A stretch of DNA of 18,415 nt from Physocladia obscura (Eukaryota; Chytridiomycota; Chytridiomycetes; Chytridiales; Chytriomycetaceae), in contig JADGJH010000453.1 of assembly GCA_027596945.1 (NCBI GenBank), positions 1 to 18,415 of the forward strand, read 5' to 3'. Below, one piece after another: positions 1 through 7,777 of the stretch. Within the stretch, counting starts at the first letter, position 1, and every line of letters starts with the position of its first letter. Both the position numbers and the translations under genes were made by a program. Below the pieces are notes generated by a model, which had not been told where the DNA came from, searched no databases, and worked only from the letters and a program-made list of their open reading frames with translations.

Positions 1-849
1 AACTTTTTTCATATTCTTTGTTGAAGACTTCCAGAATTGGAATCCATTGAGTTTCTGACAAATATCCAGTTTCACTATAGACAAAATAAACTGGAGTAAT
101 GTCTTGGCTGCACAAACATTGTGGTTTGATTGAAAATTGAAGATTTCCAAAGGTGATTGTCAAGACAAAAACATCCATAATTCAATTGCCTGATGCAGTC
201 ACAAAGGGGATGAAACTTGCTGTGGATCCTCTCTCTCCTTGATGAACATTTGGTCTATCAATCTTGTTGCTGACTAAATAAACTCCTTGTGCATTGTCAT
301 TTTCAAGTTTGATTCTCATCTCATCAACATTGCTGATATTTTTGAAGCTAAACTTGTTTTGAATCATCCAATTTTCATAGGATTCGACCCAGTGCATACA
401 ATCATCAAGGGTAACAGGTGATATGTGTCCTGATGTCAGGGTTTTTGAAGTTGATTCATATGGTGTTTGATAAATCAGTTATACCAGCCATTAGGATTCC
501 ATGTTTTAGACCCACCTCTTTCAACATGGAGTCTTGAAACCAATTTAACGAAGTCTGTGCAATGCATAGGGCTGTGAGCCATTGATCTTGCTTCCAATAG
601 TGCAACAAAACATTCCTCATCATAATCAGTGAACATTCTGTTCCCATGAGAAGACTCTGGGTGCTCTTTTATTCTCTAATAGATTCCCCTGACTTGTTCA
701 ATTGTGAGGAAAGTGTTCTTTGCAACTTGTCCCACTGATTCTGTGATGTTATGGCCCTGGTTCTGTAAAGCTGTTATGTCAGCAAAAATTCGCTTCTTGC
801 TGGATAGATCAGCAGCAGACAAAGGTATATGCTTGTTTTGTTCCTGCAT
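1..849 (-). pseudogene. Degraded pogo/Tigger-like (Tc1-mariner superfamily) transposase, C-terminus outside window
   Basis: Read on the minus strand from an ATG at 847-849, conceptual translation gives a Lys-rich start, an N-terminal helix-turn-helix region (containing ITALQNQGHNIT and TIEQVRGIY), then a second DNA-binding region ending in a WNPNGWYN motif followed by FIKHH. In another frame it continues into ISNVDEMRI, where the DE matches the first catalytic Asp of pogo-type DDE domains, then GERGS, FVTASG, and finally VYSETGYLSETQWIP near the window edge, matching the usual conserved Ser-Gly-Trp region of this family. It is broken: in-frame stops at 676-678 (TAG), 475-477 (TGA) and 182-184 (TGA), plus a frame change near 440. 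Only about four CpG dinucleotides occur in the first 1000 bases (hand count), with many TpG and CpA, as expected for an old, possibly methylated transposon. The family call is from motif order, not from alignment. The later catalytic Asp residues lie outside the window. Confidence 0.72.
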
Positions 850-1651
850 TTTGAATCTGTGACAACTGGCTGTCTGTTTGCTTGATGGGGTTGTATTTGA
901 AATACACTGAGATCTGCTGTTGCATGGATTTGATTTTTTCTATTCGGATTCAGTTGCTCACTCACTTTCAAAAAATGAGTGACACAGCATGTGCAGTGCT
1001 GACATGAATAGAATCGACGAGATCAATTCGAATCTGGATCATCAGGGTTGCGTGGCGCAAATGCCGTAAGTTTGAATGTGAACCTTTTGTTAACAGTATT
1101 GTCTGCCACCATACAGCGCTATTTGTGATATGTGGTGGCATGTGCTTCACTGCTGTGTTTTTTTTTATTTGATCCAATTCGATTTGTGAAATTATTATGA
1201 TGTTGATTGGTGGCAATTTCTTATTGCTCTTGACTTGTTACTGTATCTAGTGATTCTCCAGACACAGCAAACAACTAATTACCATTTGTTTACGCATCTT
1301 AGAATTTGGATTACACAGTTGCTTGTGTACTGATTTGGTGCAACTTGGAAGAAACCAAATTTTGTGTGGAGGCACAAGATCAGTAAGTGAATTTAGTGGT
1401 GTACCGGCGAATATATTTTTCAGATATCAGAAATATAGACCTTCATTACCACCTAAATTCCTTTCCCATCCTTTGTCTTCTTGTCAATTCCCACAGCATT
1501 CTTTGAGTTTGCACATGGTCAATAGCTGGTTTTGTTATCAGCAATTTATCTTGATTGAATGAGCATATTTTGGTTCAGTTATTTCTACAATGCAAAATTA
1601 AATGAAATTTTTTATTTTTTTCAATGCTTATGTAGTTTTTTTCCAAAAAAC
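850..1651. other. Gene-poor stretch upstream of the transposase relic
   Basis: No convincing coding region. Open frames of about 80 codons exist on both strands (for example 968-1216 minus and 1323-1562 plus), but they lack ATG starts and recognisable motifs. CpG becomes more frequent from about position 1015, which may mark the edge of the CpG-poor transposon sequence. Confidence 0.4.
958..982. repeat. Short hairpin (7-bp inverted repeat)
   Basis: TCACTCA at 958-964 is the exact inverse of TGAGTGA at 976-982, separated by an A-rich 11-nt loop. It lies just upstream of the transposase relic's N-terminus, so it could be part of that element's end. I cannot define true terminal inverted repeats because the other end is outside the window. 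Confidence 0.35.
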
Positions 1652-1730
1652 CACTCACGAAAAAAAATGGAGATTTTGGGATGAATCCGTGGAGGTGTGA
1701 ATGTTCAAATGGCACCTACTCAGTTTATGC
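1652..1730. repeat. Dispersed repeat, copy A
   Basis: This segment begins with CACTCAC plus an A-run, then GAGATTTT, then a GTGTGAATGTTCAAATGG block and CTCAGTTT. The same ordered blocks recur at 11255-11321, with an extra 11 or so bases present only here. It lies just beyond the 3' end of the broken minus-strand ORF pair at 1791-2182, so it may belong to the same element. Orientation and full extent are unknown. Confidence 0.55.
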
Positions 1731-1790
1731 ACCATTCTTGGAAATAAATAATAAGATTCCAAAACTAAAGTCCTACTTTATTTTGCCCAA

Positions 1791-2182
1791 TTATACAAAT
1801 GCAAGAGAATCTGCTTCTACAGGACTCCACAGAAAGTTTTTTTTGAGTATAAGTAAGAGTAAAGATTGTACTTCAGCCACTAGAGTCTCAATAATATGGT
1901 TTCTTCCCCAATTCTTGTAGGCAAATAGATCAAATAGGCAACCATATGTTTCCAGCATTTTCGTATCCACAGAAGAGTTCTCTTGGCTATACACAGTTAA
2001 TTTGATGTTTTTCTCAATGTTAAATCATCAAGCATGCTCAAGACAGCCAAAAGCTGGATGTTTTTGCTGAGAATTGTCTTTTTCTTTCTTTTTGTTGCAA
2101 AAAAAGAAATAAAATTTTTCAGATTTCCTTTTTTGTCTTCATCTTCCCTTGTCCGTTCAGTTGCATCAGAGTTGGAACCCAT
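1791..2182 (-). pseudogene. Unrecognised broken ORF pair, likely mobile-element relic
   Basis: An ATG at 2180-2182 opens a frame of 61 codons (start MGSNSDATERTREDEDKKGN) that is charged and Lys-rich. It stops at 1997-1999, but the sequence continues directly in another frame down to 1791-1793 (containing YSQENSSVDTKML and FLWSPVEADSLAFV). The two reads abut without a splice-site pair, suggesting a frameshift in what was one protein of about 130 residues. I do not recognise the family. Its proximity to dispersed repeat copy A and to the transposase relic suggests transposon origin. It could also be chance open frame in AT-rich DNA. Confidence 0.35.
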
Positions 2183-2865
2183 TTATTTGTTAAATATTGC
2201 AATCTATGTCTAGTTTCAACATAAAACTCAGGTTTGTGTTTACTAATATCATCCCTGTTAATCTACTCAGGTGATAAATACTTAATACTTTCAATATATG
2301 TGTCAATGAGGAAAACAACTTTAAAAAAAAATGAAAAAATAAGTGAAATAATAAGTAACTGAAATTTTCAGGACTGCTGAAAAGGTTGAATTGAGTTTGA
2401 CGTTTGTTGATTGTTGCAAAATTGGAAATTTTATTAATTCTTATTTTTTCAAATTATTCTTCTGAAGTCTTATCATTTTTTGCTTTAAGTTTTCGAGGGC
2501 ATAAGAATAAAACCAAATGAATAAACATGTCATGAATATTCAATACAATAATAAAAACCGTCTGAAATTATCAAAAATCATACTTTTTATTACTTTTGAA
2601 CAGATTATTCAGCAAATGGTTGTCCCATTAAGTCTTCTGAACTAACTTATTGAAAACAATCAATTTTTAATTCGAAATTTTTGGTTAGAATCTGAATTGC
2701 AAAGTTTAAACTTTTTGAAAAAATTAAGTGATTCCATAATCTTCTGTAATTTAGCGGAAAATTTTATATATTTTTTATTCTTATTTAAATTTTCGAAAAA
2801 TTAAGAATTTATGTCCTTTCTTTATGTTTCTTTTCTATCCGCACACAAAAATTTTATTACAATTT
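2183..2865. other. AT-rich intergenic region
   Basis: Very AT-rich with many poly-A and poly-T runs. I see no coding region, RNA gene or repeat array. It carries the 3' flank of the tandem GH7 gene at its right end. Confidence 0.5.
2853..2858 (-). terminator. Putative polyadenylation signal of the tandem GH7 gene
   Basis: AATAAA on the minus strand, 7 nt past the stop codon at 2866-2868. This implies a very short 3' UTR, in keeping with the other genes here. Confidence 0.45.
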
Positions 2866-4968
2866 TTAATAACAAGCCATAGTCGTTGTGGTGGTGGGCT
2901 CAGTACAAATAGGTTCAGTCGTAATTTTTGGAATCGAAACCGAATAAGAAGCAGAAACTGAAATTGCGGTCGCAGAAGCAATCGTAGTAGTAAGAGAAGT
3001 AGTGGTGCTAGTAGTGGCAAAAGAAGTAGAAATAGTGGCTGTAGTTGTAATTGCTGTAGTTGCTGTAGTTATAGTTGTTGGGGTTGTAGTTCTGGTGGTG
3101 GTGGTAGAAACGGTGGTGGTCGATGTTGACGGAACGGAAACTGTGTCAATGGGCCCAAGAGAGAATGCCGAGAAGGTTGCAGTTTGCTGTAATTCCGTGA
3201 AATTAAGCGCGCTACATTTTGCTGTCGTATTTCCGCCATCCAACCAATCCATATCACCACTATTGGCAGTACCCCACAGTGAAAAAATGAAAACCATTCC
3301 TTCATCCAAACCCGCTGACATGGCAGTCATTCCACCACCATACTGCACAGCTGGAAGACTCAAACACGTTGATTCTGTGATATTTCCAATCGTAACAACG
3401 TTGCTTCCCTGCTGATATGTTTGCACAACTGAAGTGAGAATTCCGGAATCAGTGCCATCGTCAGTAAAAAAGCTTGTCGAAACAGCAAATGGCTTTGTCA
3501 CGTCAATTCCATTGAAGTCTGGTCCAATCTGAGTGTCCAATCTATCGTTAATTCCGCATCCCCAGCTGCTGCACGACCCCTGAGTGTTTGATTGAGTGGC
3601 GTTGGGACAAGGATGCGCAGTGAATGCTTGACCGCCAACGTTTGCCTCAGTAACATCAAACTCGTTGCAAGTTGTCTGGCCATCGCAATATCCATACCCA
3701 GGCTCAGAAGAAAAGCTCATCGCAGAAAAATACATTGCCGCATTCATACCGCACGGAACTTGTGAAATGTCCATTGTGAAAGTAAGCTGACGATTCTTCA
3801 GGTAGATTTGCTCGTACGCAGTTCCTTCTGGATTTACAAGGTACAAACGGTTTGGCCCCATCGTTAAAGAGTTGCCAGAGGGAAAAACGTTGGCAAGAGA
3901 ACCAAAGGGCTGAACTGGAGTGACAAAAGTATTACGAATTTCACATCCAGTTGAAGAACAAAAAGTGTAAGGGAAGGAATCAAGAGGTGAAGGTAACGCT
4001 GTAGTGGTTGTAGCTGGAATTGAAGAAGTTACTGTGATCGAAGTTGCAGTACTGGTGGTGGTGGCAGTGGCAGAAATTGGCACCAGAGAGAATGCCGAGA
4101 ATGTTGTAATTTGTTGCATTTCCGTAGAATTAAGCGCACTGCACTTTGCTGTTGTATTACCGCCATCCAGCCAATCCATATCACCACTATTGGCAGTACC
4201 CCACAGTGAAAAAATAAAAACCATTCCTTCATCCAATCCTGCCGACATTGCAGTAAATCCACCACCATACTGCACAGCTGGAAGGCTCAAACAAGTTTCT
4301 TCGGTAATATTTCCGATTGTAACAACAGTTGTGCCCTGTTGATATGTTTGCACAACTGAAGCAAGAATTCCGGAGTCAGTACCATCATCGGTTATAAAAC
4401 TCGTTGAAACGACAAATGGCTTAGTCACATCAATACCGTCAAAATTCGGTCCAATTTGAGTATTCGATCTATCATTAACTGCACATCCCCAACTGCTGCA
4501 CGTTCCTTGAGTGTTTGATTGAGTTGCGTTGGGACAAGGATGAGCTGTGACCGCCTGGCCGCCAACGTTCGCTTCAGTGACATCAAACTCGTTGCATGTA
4601 GTCTGGCCGTCGCAATATCCGTATCCAAGCGTAGACGAGAAATTCATTGCAGCAAAGTACATTGCCGAGTTCATGCCACACGGGACTTGTGAAATGTCCA
4701 AAGTGAACGTAAGCTTGCGATTCTTGAGGTAGATTTGTTCATAAGCGGTTCCTTCTGGATTCACAAGATACAAACGATTCGGCCCCATTGTTAAAGAGTC
4801 GCCGGACGAAGCAACATTAGCAAGTGAACCGCCGGGCAAGTATGGAGTGACATAAGTGTTACGGATTTCACAAGTAGTGGTTGAGCAAAGAGTGTATGGA
4901 AACGGCTCGAGGGATTGCGCGCTGACAAAGGCAAGCTCAATTATGGCAACCAAAACAGTGAACTTCAT
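2866..4968 (-). CDS. Secreted protein with two tandem compact GH7 (cellobiohydrolase/endoglucanase family) domains
   Basis: A 700-residue intronless ORF. Residues 1-17 form a signal peptide, probably cut after VSA. Residues about 20-298 and 329-606 are two GH7-like catalytic domains, about 86 percent identical by hand count, joined by a Thr/Ser linker (about 299-328). A Thr-rich tail (607-695) follows, with no CBM1. Each domain has the GH7 signature E-x-D-x-x-E: E127/D129/E132 and E436/D438/E441, read as NEFDVTEAN where classic enzymes have EMDIWEAN. By homology the first Glu is the nucleophile and the last the acid/base. Other GH7 landmarks are [38 protein letters not shown] and the [17 protein letters not shown] segment. 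Each domain is only about 280 residues against about 430 in typical GH7, mainly because the stretch between the Y-F-A-M strand and the catalytic motif is very short. Likely role is extracellular beta-1,4-glucan hydrolysis; activity is inferred. Start ATG at 4966-4968 fits the signal peptide. Confidence 0.88.
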   Translation of the reverse strand: MKFTVLVAIIELAFVSAQSLEPFPYTLCSTTTCEIRNTYVTPYLPGGSLANVASSGDSLTMGPNRLYLVNPEGTAYEQIYLKNRKLTFTLDISQVPCGMNSAMYFAAMNFSSTLGYGYCDGQTTCNEFDVTEANVGGQAVTAHPCPNATQSNTQGTCSSWGCAVNDRSNTQIGPNFDGIDVTKPFVVSTSFITDDGTDSGILASVVQTYQQGTTVVTIGNITEETCLSLPAVQYGGGFTAMSAGLDEGMVFIFSLWGTANSGDMDWLDGGNTTAKCSALNSTEMQQITTFSAFSLVPISATATTTSTATSITVTSSIPATTTTALPSPLDSFPYTFCSSTGCEIRNTFVTPVQPFGSLANVFPSGNSLTMGPNRLYLVNPEGTAYEQIYLKNRQLTFTMDISQVPCGMNAAMYFSAMSFSSEPGYGYCDGQTTCNEFDVTEANVGGQAFTAHPCPNATQSNTQGSCSSWGCGINDRLDTQIGPDFNGIDVTKPFAVSTSFFTDDGTDSGILTSVVQTYQQGSNVVTIGNITESTCLSLPAVQYGGGMTAMSAGLDEGMVFIFSLWGTANSGDMDWLDGGNTTAKCSALNFTELQQTATFSAFSLGPIDTVSVPSTSTTTVSTTTTRTTTPTTITTATTAITTTATISTSFATTSTTTSLTTTIASATAISVSASYSVSIPKITTEPICTEPTTTTTMACY
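3151..3984 (-). repeat. Second GH7 unit of the in-gene duplication
   Basis: Codes for residues about 329-606 of the tandem GH7 protein. It is a diverged direct repeat of 4075-4911, visible also at DNA level in shared blocks around the catalytic motif, the HPC motif and the SLWGTANS segment. Confidence 0.85.
4075..4911 (-). repeat. First GH7 unit of the in-gene duplication
   Basis: Codes for residues about 20-298 of the tandem GH7 protein. About 38 amino-acid differences from the second unit over about 279 positions (hand count), so the duplication is fairly recent or kept similar by gene conversion. Confidence 0.85.
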
Positions 4969-5812
4969 TTCTAGTGATGAAAATTTTAAATTTCTTCAAG
5001 ATTTTTTTTTTTTTCATTTTGACCCCATTCCAATCACAGAAAAATAATTTTGATTTCACAAGTTTCCGCGCTTTCTTGAAGTTTGAATTTAGATTGAGGT
5101 GACGAAATATTAAGAAAAAAAATGTAATAAGCTAATAATTTTCGTTTTAAGTTTATTCCAAATACTCTGTTTCTTGTTCACAAACTTGAAAACGTAAAAA
5201 AAAAAAATCATTTTTTGGCATGATTATGACAAAAAATTTTAGAGTGATTTGGTGAACGCATACCGAAATAGAATTAGTCTGTTTCTAATCTAATAAGCGA
5301 AAGTTACTTCCACAGCTAGCAGAAGAGAAAATTGCATAAATACTTCCAGCATAGAAAATCCTTTATCAAATTTATTTTGGGAGTTCAGCTTTATTTTTTT
5401 GCGTTACTATATTATTATTAAAATATTTTTATTTTAATTCTGATGTTTCAGTGTAATCTGATAAAAATTGATTTCATGTTGTTAGTTTGAAAGTGGTGGT
5501 GAACATTTTTCATTTTTCAACCAAAAAATCAAAATCAAGATCAACAATCAAACCAGGACAACAATTGAAGCAGCCACAACTATCCAAAGATTTAAAAACA
5601 ATTTAATTGACATTAATGAGGACATGCGTGATCCATTGAAGATTCATCATTATGATTCTGATTCACTTGAGGTGATCAAAATATCAATGTTGATGATTCG
5701 TTTGAAGATTCTGAAGAAAAATATCATTATTATTATTGCCTTAATTTTAGATGAAAATTTTTTTATTCAGGCAACTTCGAATTTCCAACTTTGAACATTT
5801 TATTCTAAACAA
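4969..5812. promoter_or_regulatory. Divergent intergenic region between tandem GH7 (-) and F-box/ankyrin gene (+)
   Basis: The two flanking genes are transcribed away from each other, so both promoters should lie here. It is AT-rich with T-runs. I cannot point to a firm TATA box or factor site. It contains one stop-free plus-strand frame, 5486-5794 (102 codons, first ATG at 5624, including EDMRDPLKIHHYDSDSLEV). That frame matches nothing I recognise and is probably non-functional. A TTTATTCAG at about 5761-5769 could be a 5'-UTR intron acceptor of the downstream gene. Confidence 0.45.
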
Positions 5813-7777
5813 ATGAACATTGTCAGCCTTCCAGTCGAAATCAAACAAGCAATTATTATACAATTACCGATTAGCCACAGGCTGCAGTGCGTTGGACTGG
5901 TGTGCTGGGCCTTCCGATTGGCGATTTGCGATGCGGTTTTCGCAAGCAGACATTTGCAATTTGCAACCTTGCGAAGCAACTGTGCAAATGAAGCGTGGCG
6001 CGCGATTCACAAATATCTTCCGTTCGAATACAAATGCGCAGCACTAGTACTTGACACAAATTTGCTCGTCAATTTGACGGAAACTCCGCGGAACTTAACG
6101 TCGAAACTTGAGGCCGCGCTACTCCATTTCGCTTTTACGCCACTCTGGTCGGCTCGCACAACTGCCGTGCTTTCAATTTTTGCGTCTGTGACTGAATGTC
6201 CAGAGGTTCTTGGCTGGTTCGTTGCATGCGGTATTATTGATGGCGATGGCAATTCTGGTGTTGACTTTGAACTGGGTGTCTCATTTGAATTGTCGAAATC
6301 ACTTCACGGAATTCCGCTCTGCCATCTAGCTCAAGTCCCTTCAGCAGACTACTCAAGTCTTTATAACAGTGAAGATATCTTCTGTTGTATGGATTACATC
6401 CTGAAATCTTGTTCAACTGACGCTGCGTTATGTCTGGGCACACTTTTACTTACTGAACATTTAATGAACGTGAGTTCCATGATTCAAATTGCTACAAAAC
6501 ATGGACATGCAAATCTTGTGAAGTTTTTTTTGTCAAACTCTTCGGTAGACCCTGCTGTTGGAAACTACAACCAAGCAATCATTCTGGCGTCAGAAATAGG
6601 CAATGCAGAAATAGTAAAACTTTTGTTAGCCAATTCTCATGTTGACCCTGCAGCTGATAATAACAAGCCAATTCGACATGCTGCAAAGTATGGTCATGCA
6701 GAAGTTGTAAAACTTTTATTGGCTAGCCGCAAGGTGAATCCATCTGCTGCCAACGACTATGCAATTAAAGGTGCAGCATCTCTTGGTCAATTTGAAGTTG
6801 TTAAGCTTTTACTGGCTGATTATCGAGTTAATCCTGCTGCTGACAATGACTATGCAATCCGGCACGCTTCAAAGTTTGGCCACGCAGATGTCGTAAAACT
6901 TTTATTAGCTAATGCCCAGGTTGATCCTAAAGCTGACTATGACTGTGCAATTAGGTGTTCATCAGAGTTTGGCTTTGCAGAAGTCGTAAAGCTTCTATTA
7001 GCTGATGATCGAGCAAATCCGTCTGCTGATAATAACTATGCAATTCGATACGCAGCAAAGTCTGGCCACGCTGAAGTTGTAAAACTTTTATTGGCTGATC
7101 CTTGGTCTGATCCAACAGCTGACGATGACTATGCAATCAAGCGCTCCTCAGAGTCTGGTTTTACCGAAGTTGTTAAACTTTTATTGGCTGATTCTAGAGC
7201 AAATCCAGCAGCTAGTAATGACTATGCAATTCGACATGCAGCAAAATTTGGCCATGCAGAAGTTGTACAACTGTTACTGGCTGACATTAGAGTGAATCCA
7301 GCAGCTCATTTTAATTCTGCAATTGAGTTTGCATCAGCTCGTGGTTACTTTGAGGTGGTAAAACTTTTATTGGATGATTCTCGAGTAAATCCATCTGGTA
7401 GCGAAAACTTTGCAGTTAGGTGGGCTGCATCAAATGGTCATGTCAAAGTCTTGAAACTTTTGTTAGCAGACTCACGAGTTGATCCTGCTGCTAAAGACAA
7501 CTACGCAATTCAGAATGCATCAAAGTATGGTCATGCAGAAGTTGTAAAACTTTTATTGGCTGACCGTAGAGTGAATCCTGGAGCAAATAATAACTTTGCA
7601 ATCAAATCAGCATCAGAAAATGGCGATATAGTAGTTGTAAAACTTTTGTTAGCTTGTTCTCAAGTAAATCCCTTGGTTAACAGCAATTGGGCACCTGACC
7701 TTGGATCAGTAAATGGCTACAAAACTGTTGTTCAACTTCTCTTGTCTGATTTTAGAGTAGTTACTGCGGTTTCTTAA
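5813..7777 (+). CDS. F-box-like protein with about 14 ankyrin repeats of 31 residues
   Basis: A 654-residue single-exon ORF from ATG 5813. Residues 1-50 (MNIVSLPVEIKQAIIIQLPI, then LVCWAFR) resemble an F-box-like helix bundle: the L-P-E-I start and a C-x-x-F/W core are seen, but no full consensus. Residues 51-220 are a linker without a recognised domain. From about 222 to the C-terminus run about 14 ankyrin repeats with an exact 31-residue period, consensus AIRHAAKFGHAEVVKLLLAD followed by SRVNPAADNDY. The GH-x-EVVKLLL core is typical of ankyrin, but the usual period is 33. F-box/ankyrin architecture suggests a substrate adaptor of an SCF-type ubiquitin ligase; this is inference. The last repeat is degenerate (SDFRVVTAVS), a normal cap-like end. 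The N-terminal third is much richer in CpG than the repeat array, so the two parts may have different histories. Confidence 0.85.
   Translation: MNIVSLPVEIKQAIIIQLPISHRLQCVGLVCWAFRLAICDAVFASRHLQFATLRSNCANEAWRAIHKYLPFEYKCAALVLDTNLLVNLTETPRNLTSKLEAALLHFAFTPLWSARTTAVLSIFASVTECPEVLGWFVACGIIDGDGNSGVDFELGVSFELSKSLHGIPLCHLAQVPSADYSSLYNSEDIFCCMDYILKSCSTDAALCLGTLLLTEHLMNVSSMIQIATKHGHANLVKFFLSNSSVDPAVGNYNQAIILASEIGNAEIVKLLLANSHVDPAADNNKPIRHAAKYGHAEVVKLLLASRKVNPSAANDYAIKGAASLGQFEVVKLLLADYRVNPAADNDYAIRHASKFGHADVVKLLLANAQVDPKADYDCAIRCSSEFGFAEVVKLLLADDRANPSADNNYAIRYAAKSGHAEVVKLLLADPWSDPTADDDYAIKRSSESGFTEVVKLLLADSRANPAASNDYAIRHAAKFGHAEVVQLLLADIRVNPAAHFNSAIEFASARGYFEVVKLLLDDSRVNPSGSENFAVRWAASNGHVKVLKLLLADSRVDPAAKDNYAIQNASKYGHAEVVKLLLADRRVNPGANNNFAIKSASENGDIVVVKLLLACSQVNPLVNSNWAPDLGSVNGYKTVVQLLLSDFRVVTAVS
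6476..7762 (+). repeat. Tandem 93-bp coding repeat array (ankyrin repeats)
   Basis: About 14 diverged units with a 93-bp (31-codon) period, recognisable at DNA level from the recurring AAACTTTTATTGGCTGA and TATGCAATTCG blocks. Units are similar enough to suggest expansion by unequal exchange or gene conversion. Confidence 0.85.

Noticed and set aside
1323..1562. 79-codon plus-strand ORF
   Set aside because: Begins with TTG, has no domain, lies in CpG-poor gene-poor DNA and is flanked by transposon relics.
3002..3415. 137-codon plus-strand ORF rich in Val
   Set aside because: Antisense shadow of the Thr-rich tail and second GH7 domain of the minus-strand gene. The real strand has a signal peptide and catalytic motifs.
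6476..7762. CRISPR-like regular repeats with 93-bp period
   Set aside because: The period is an exact multiple of three, the reading frame is open throughout and the units encode ankyrin repeats.
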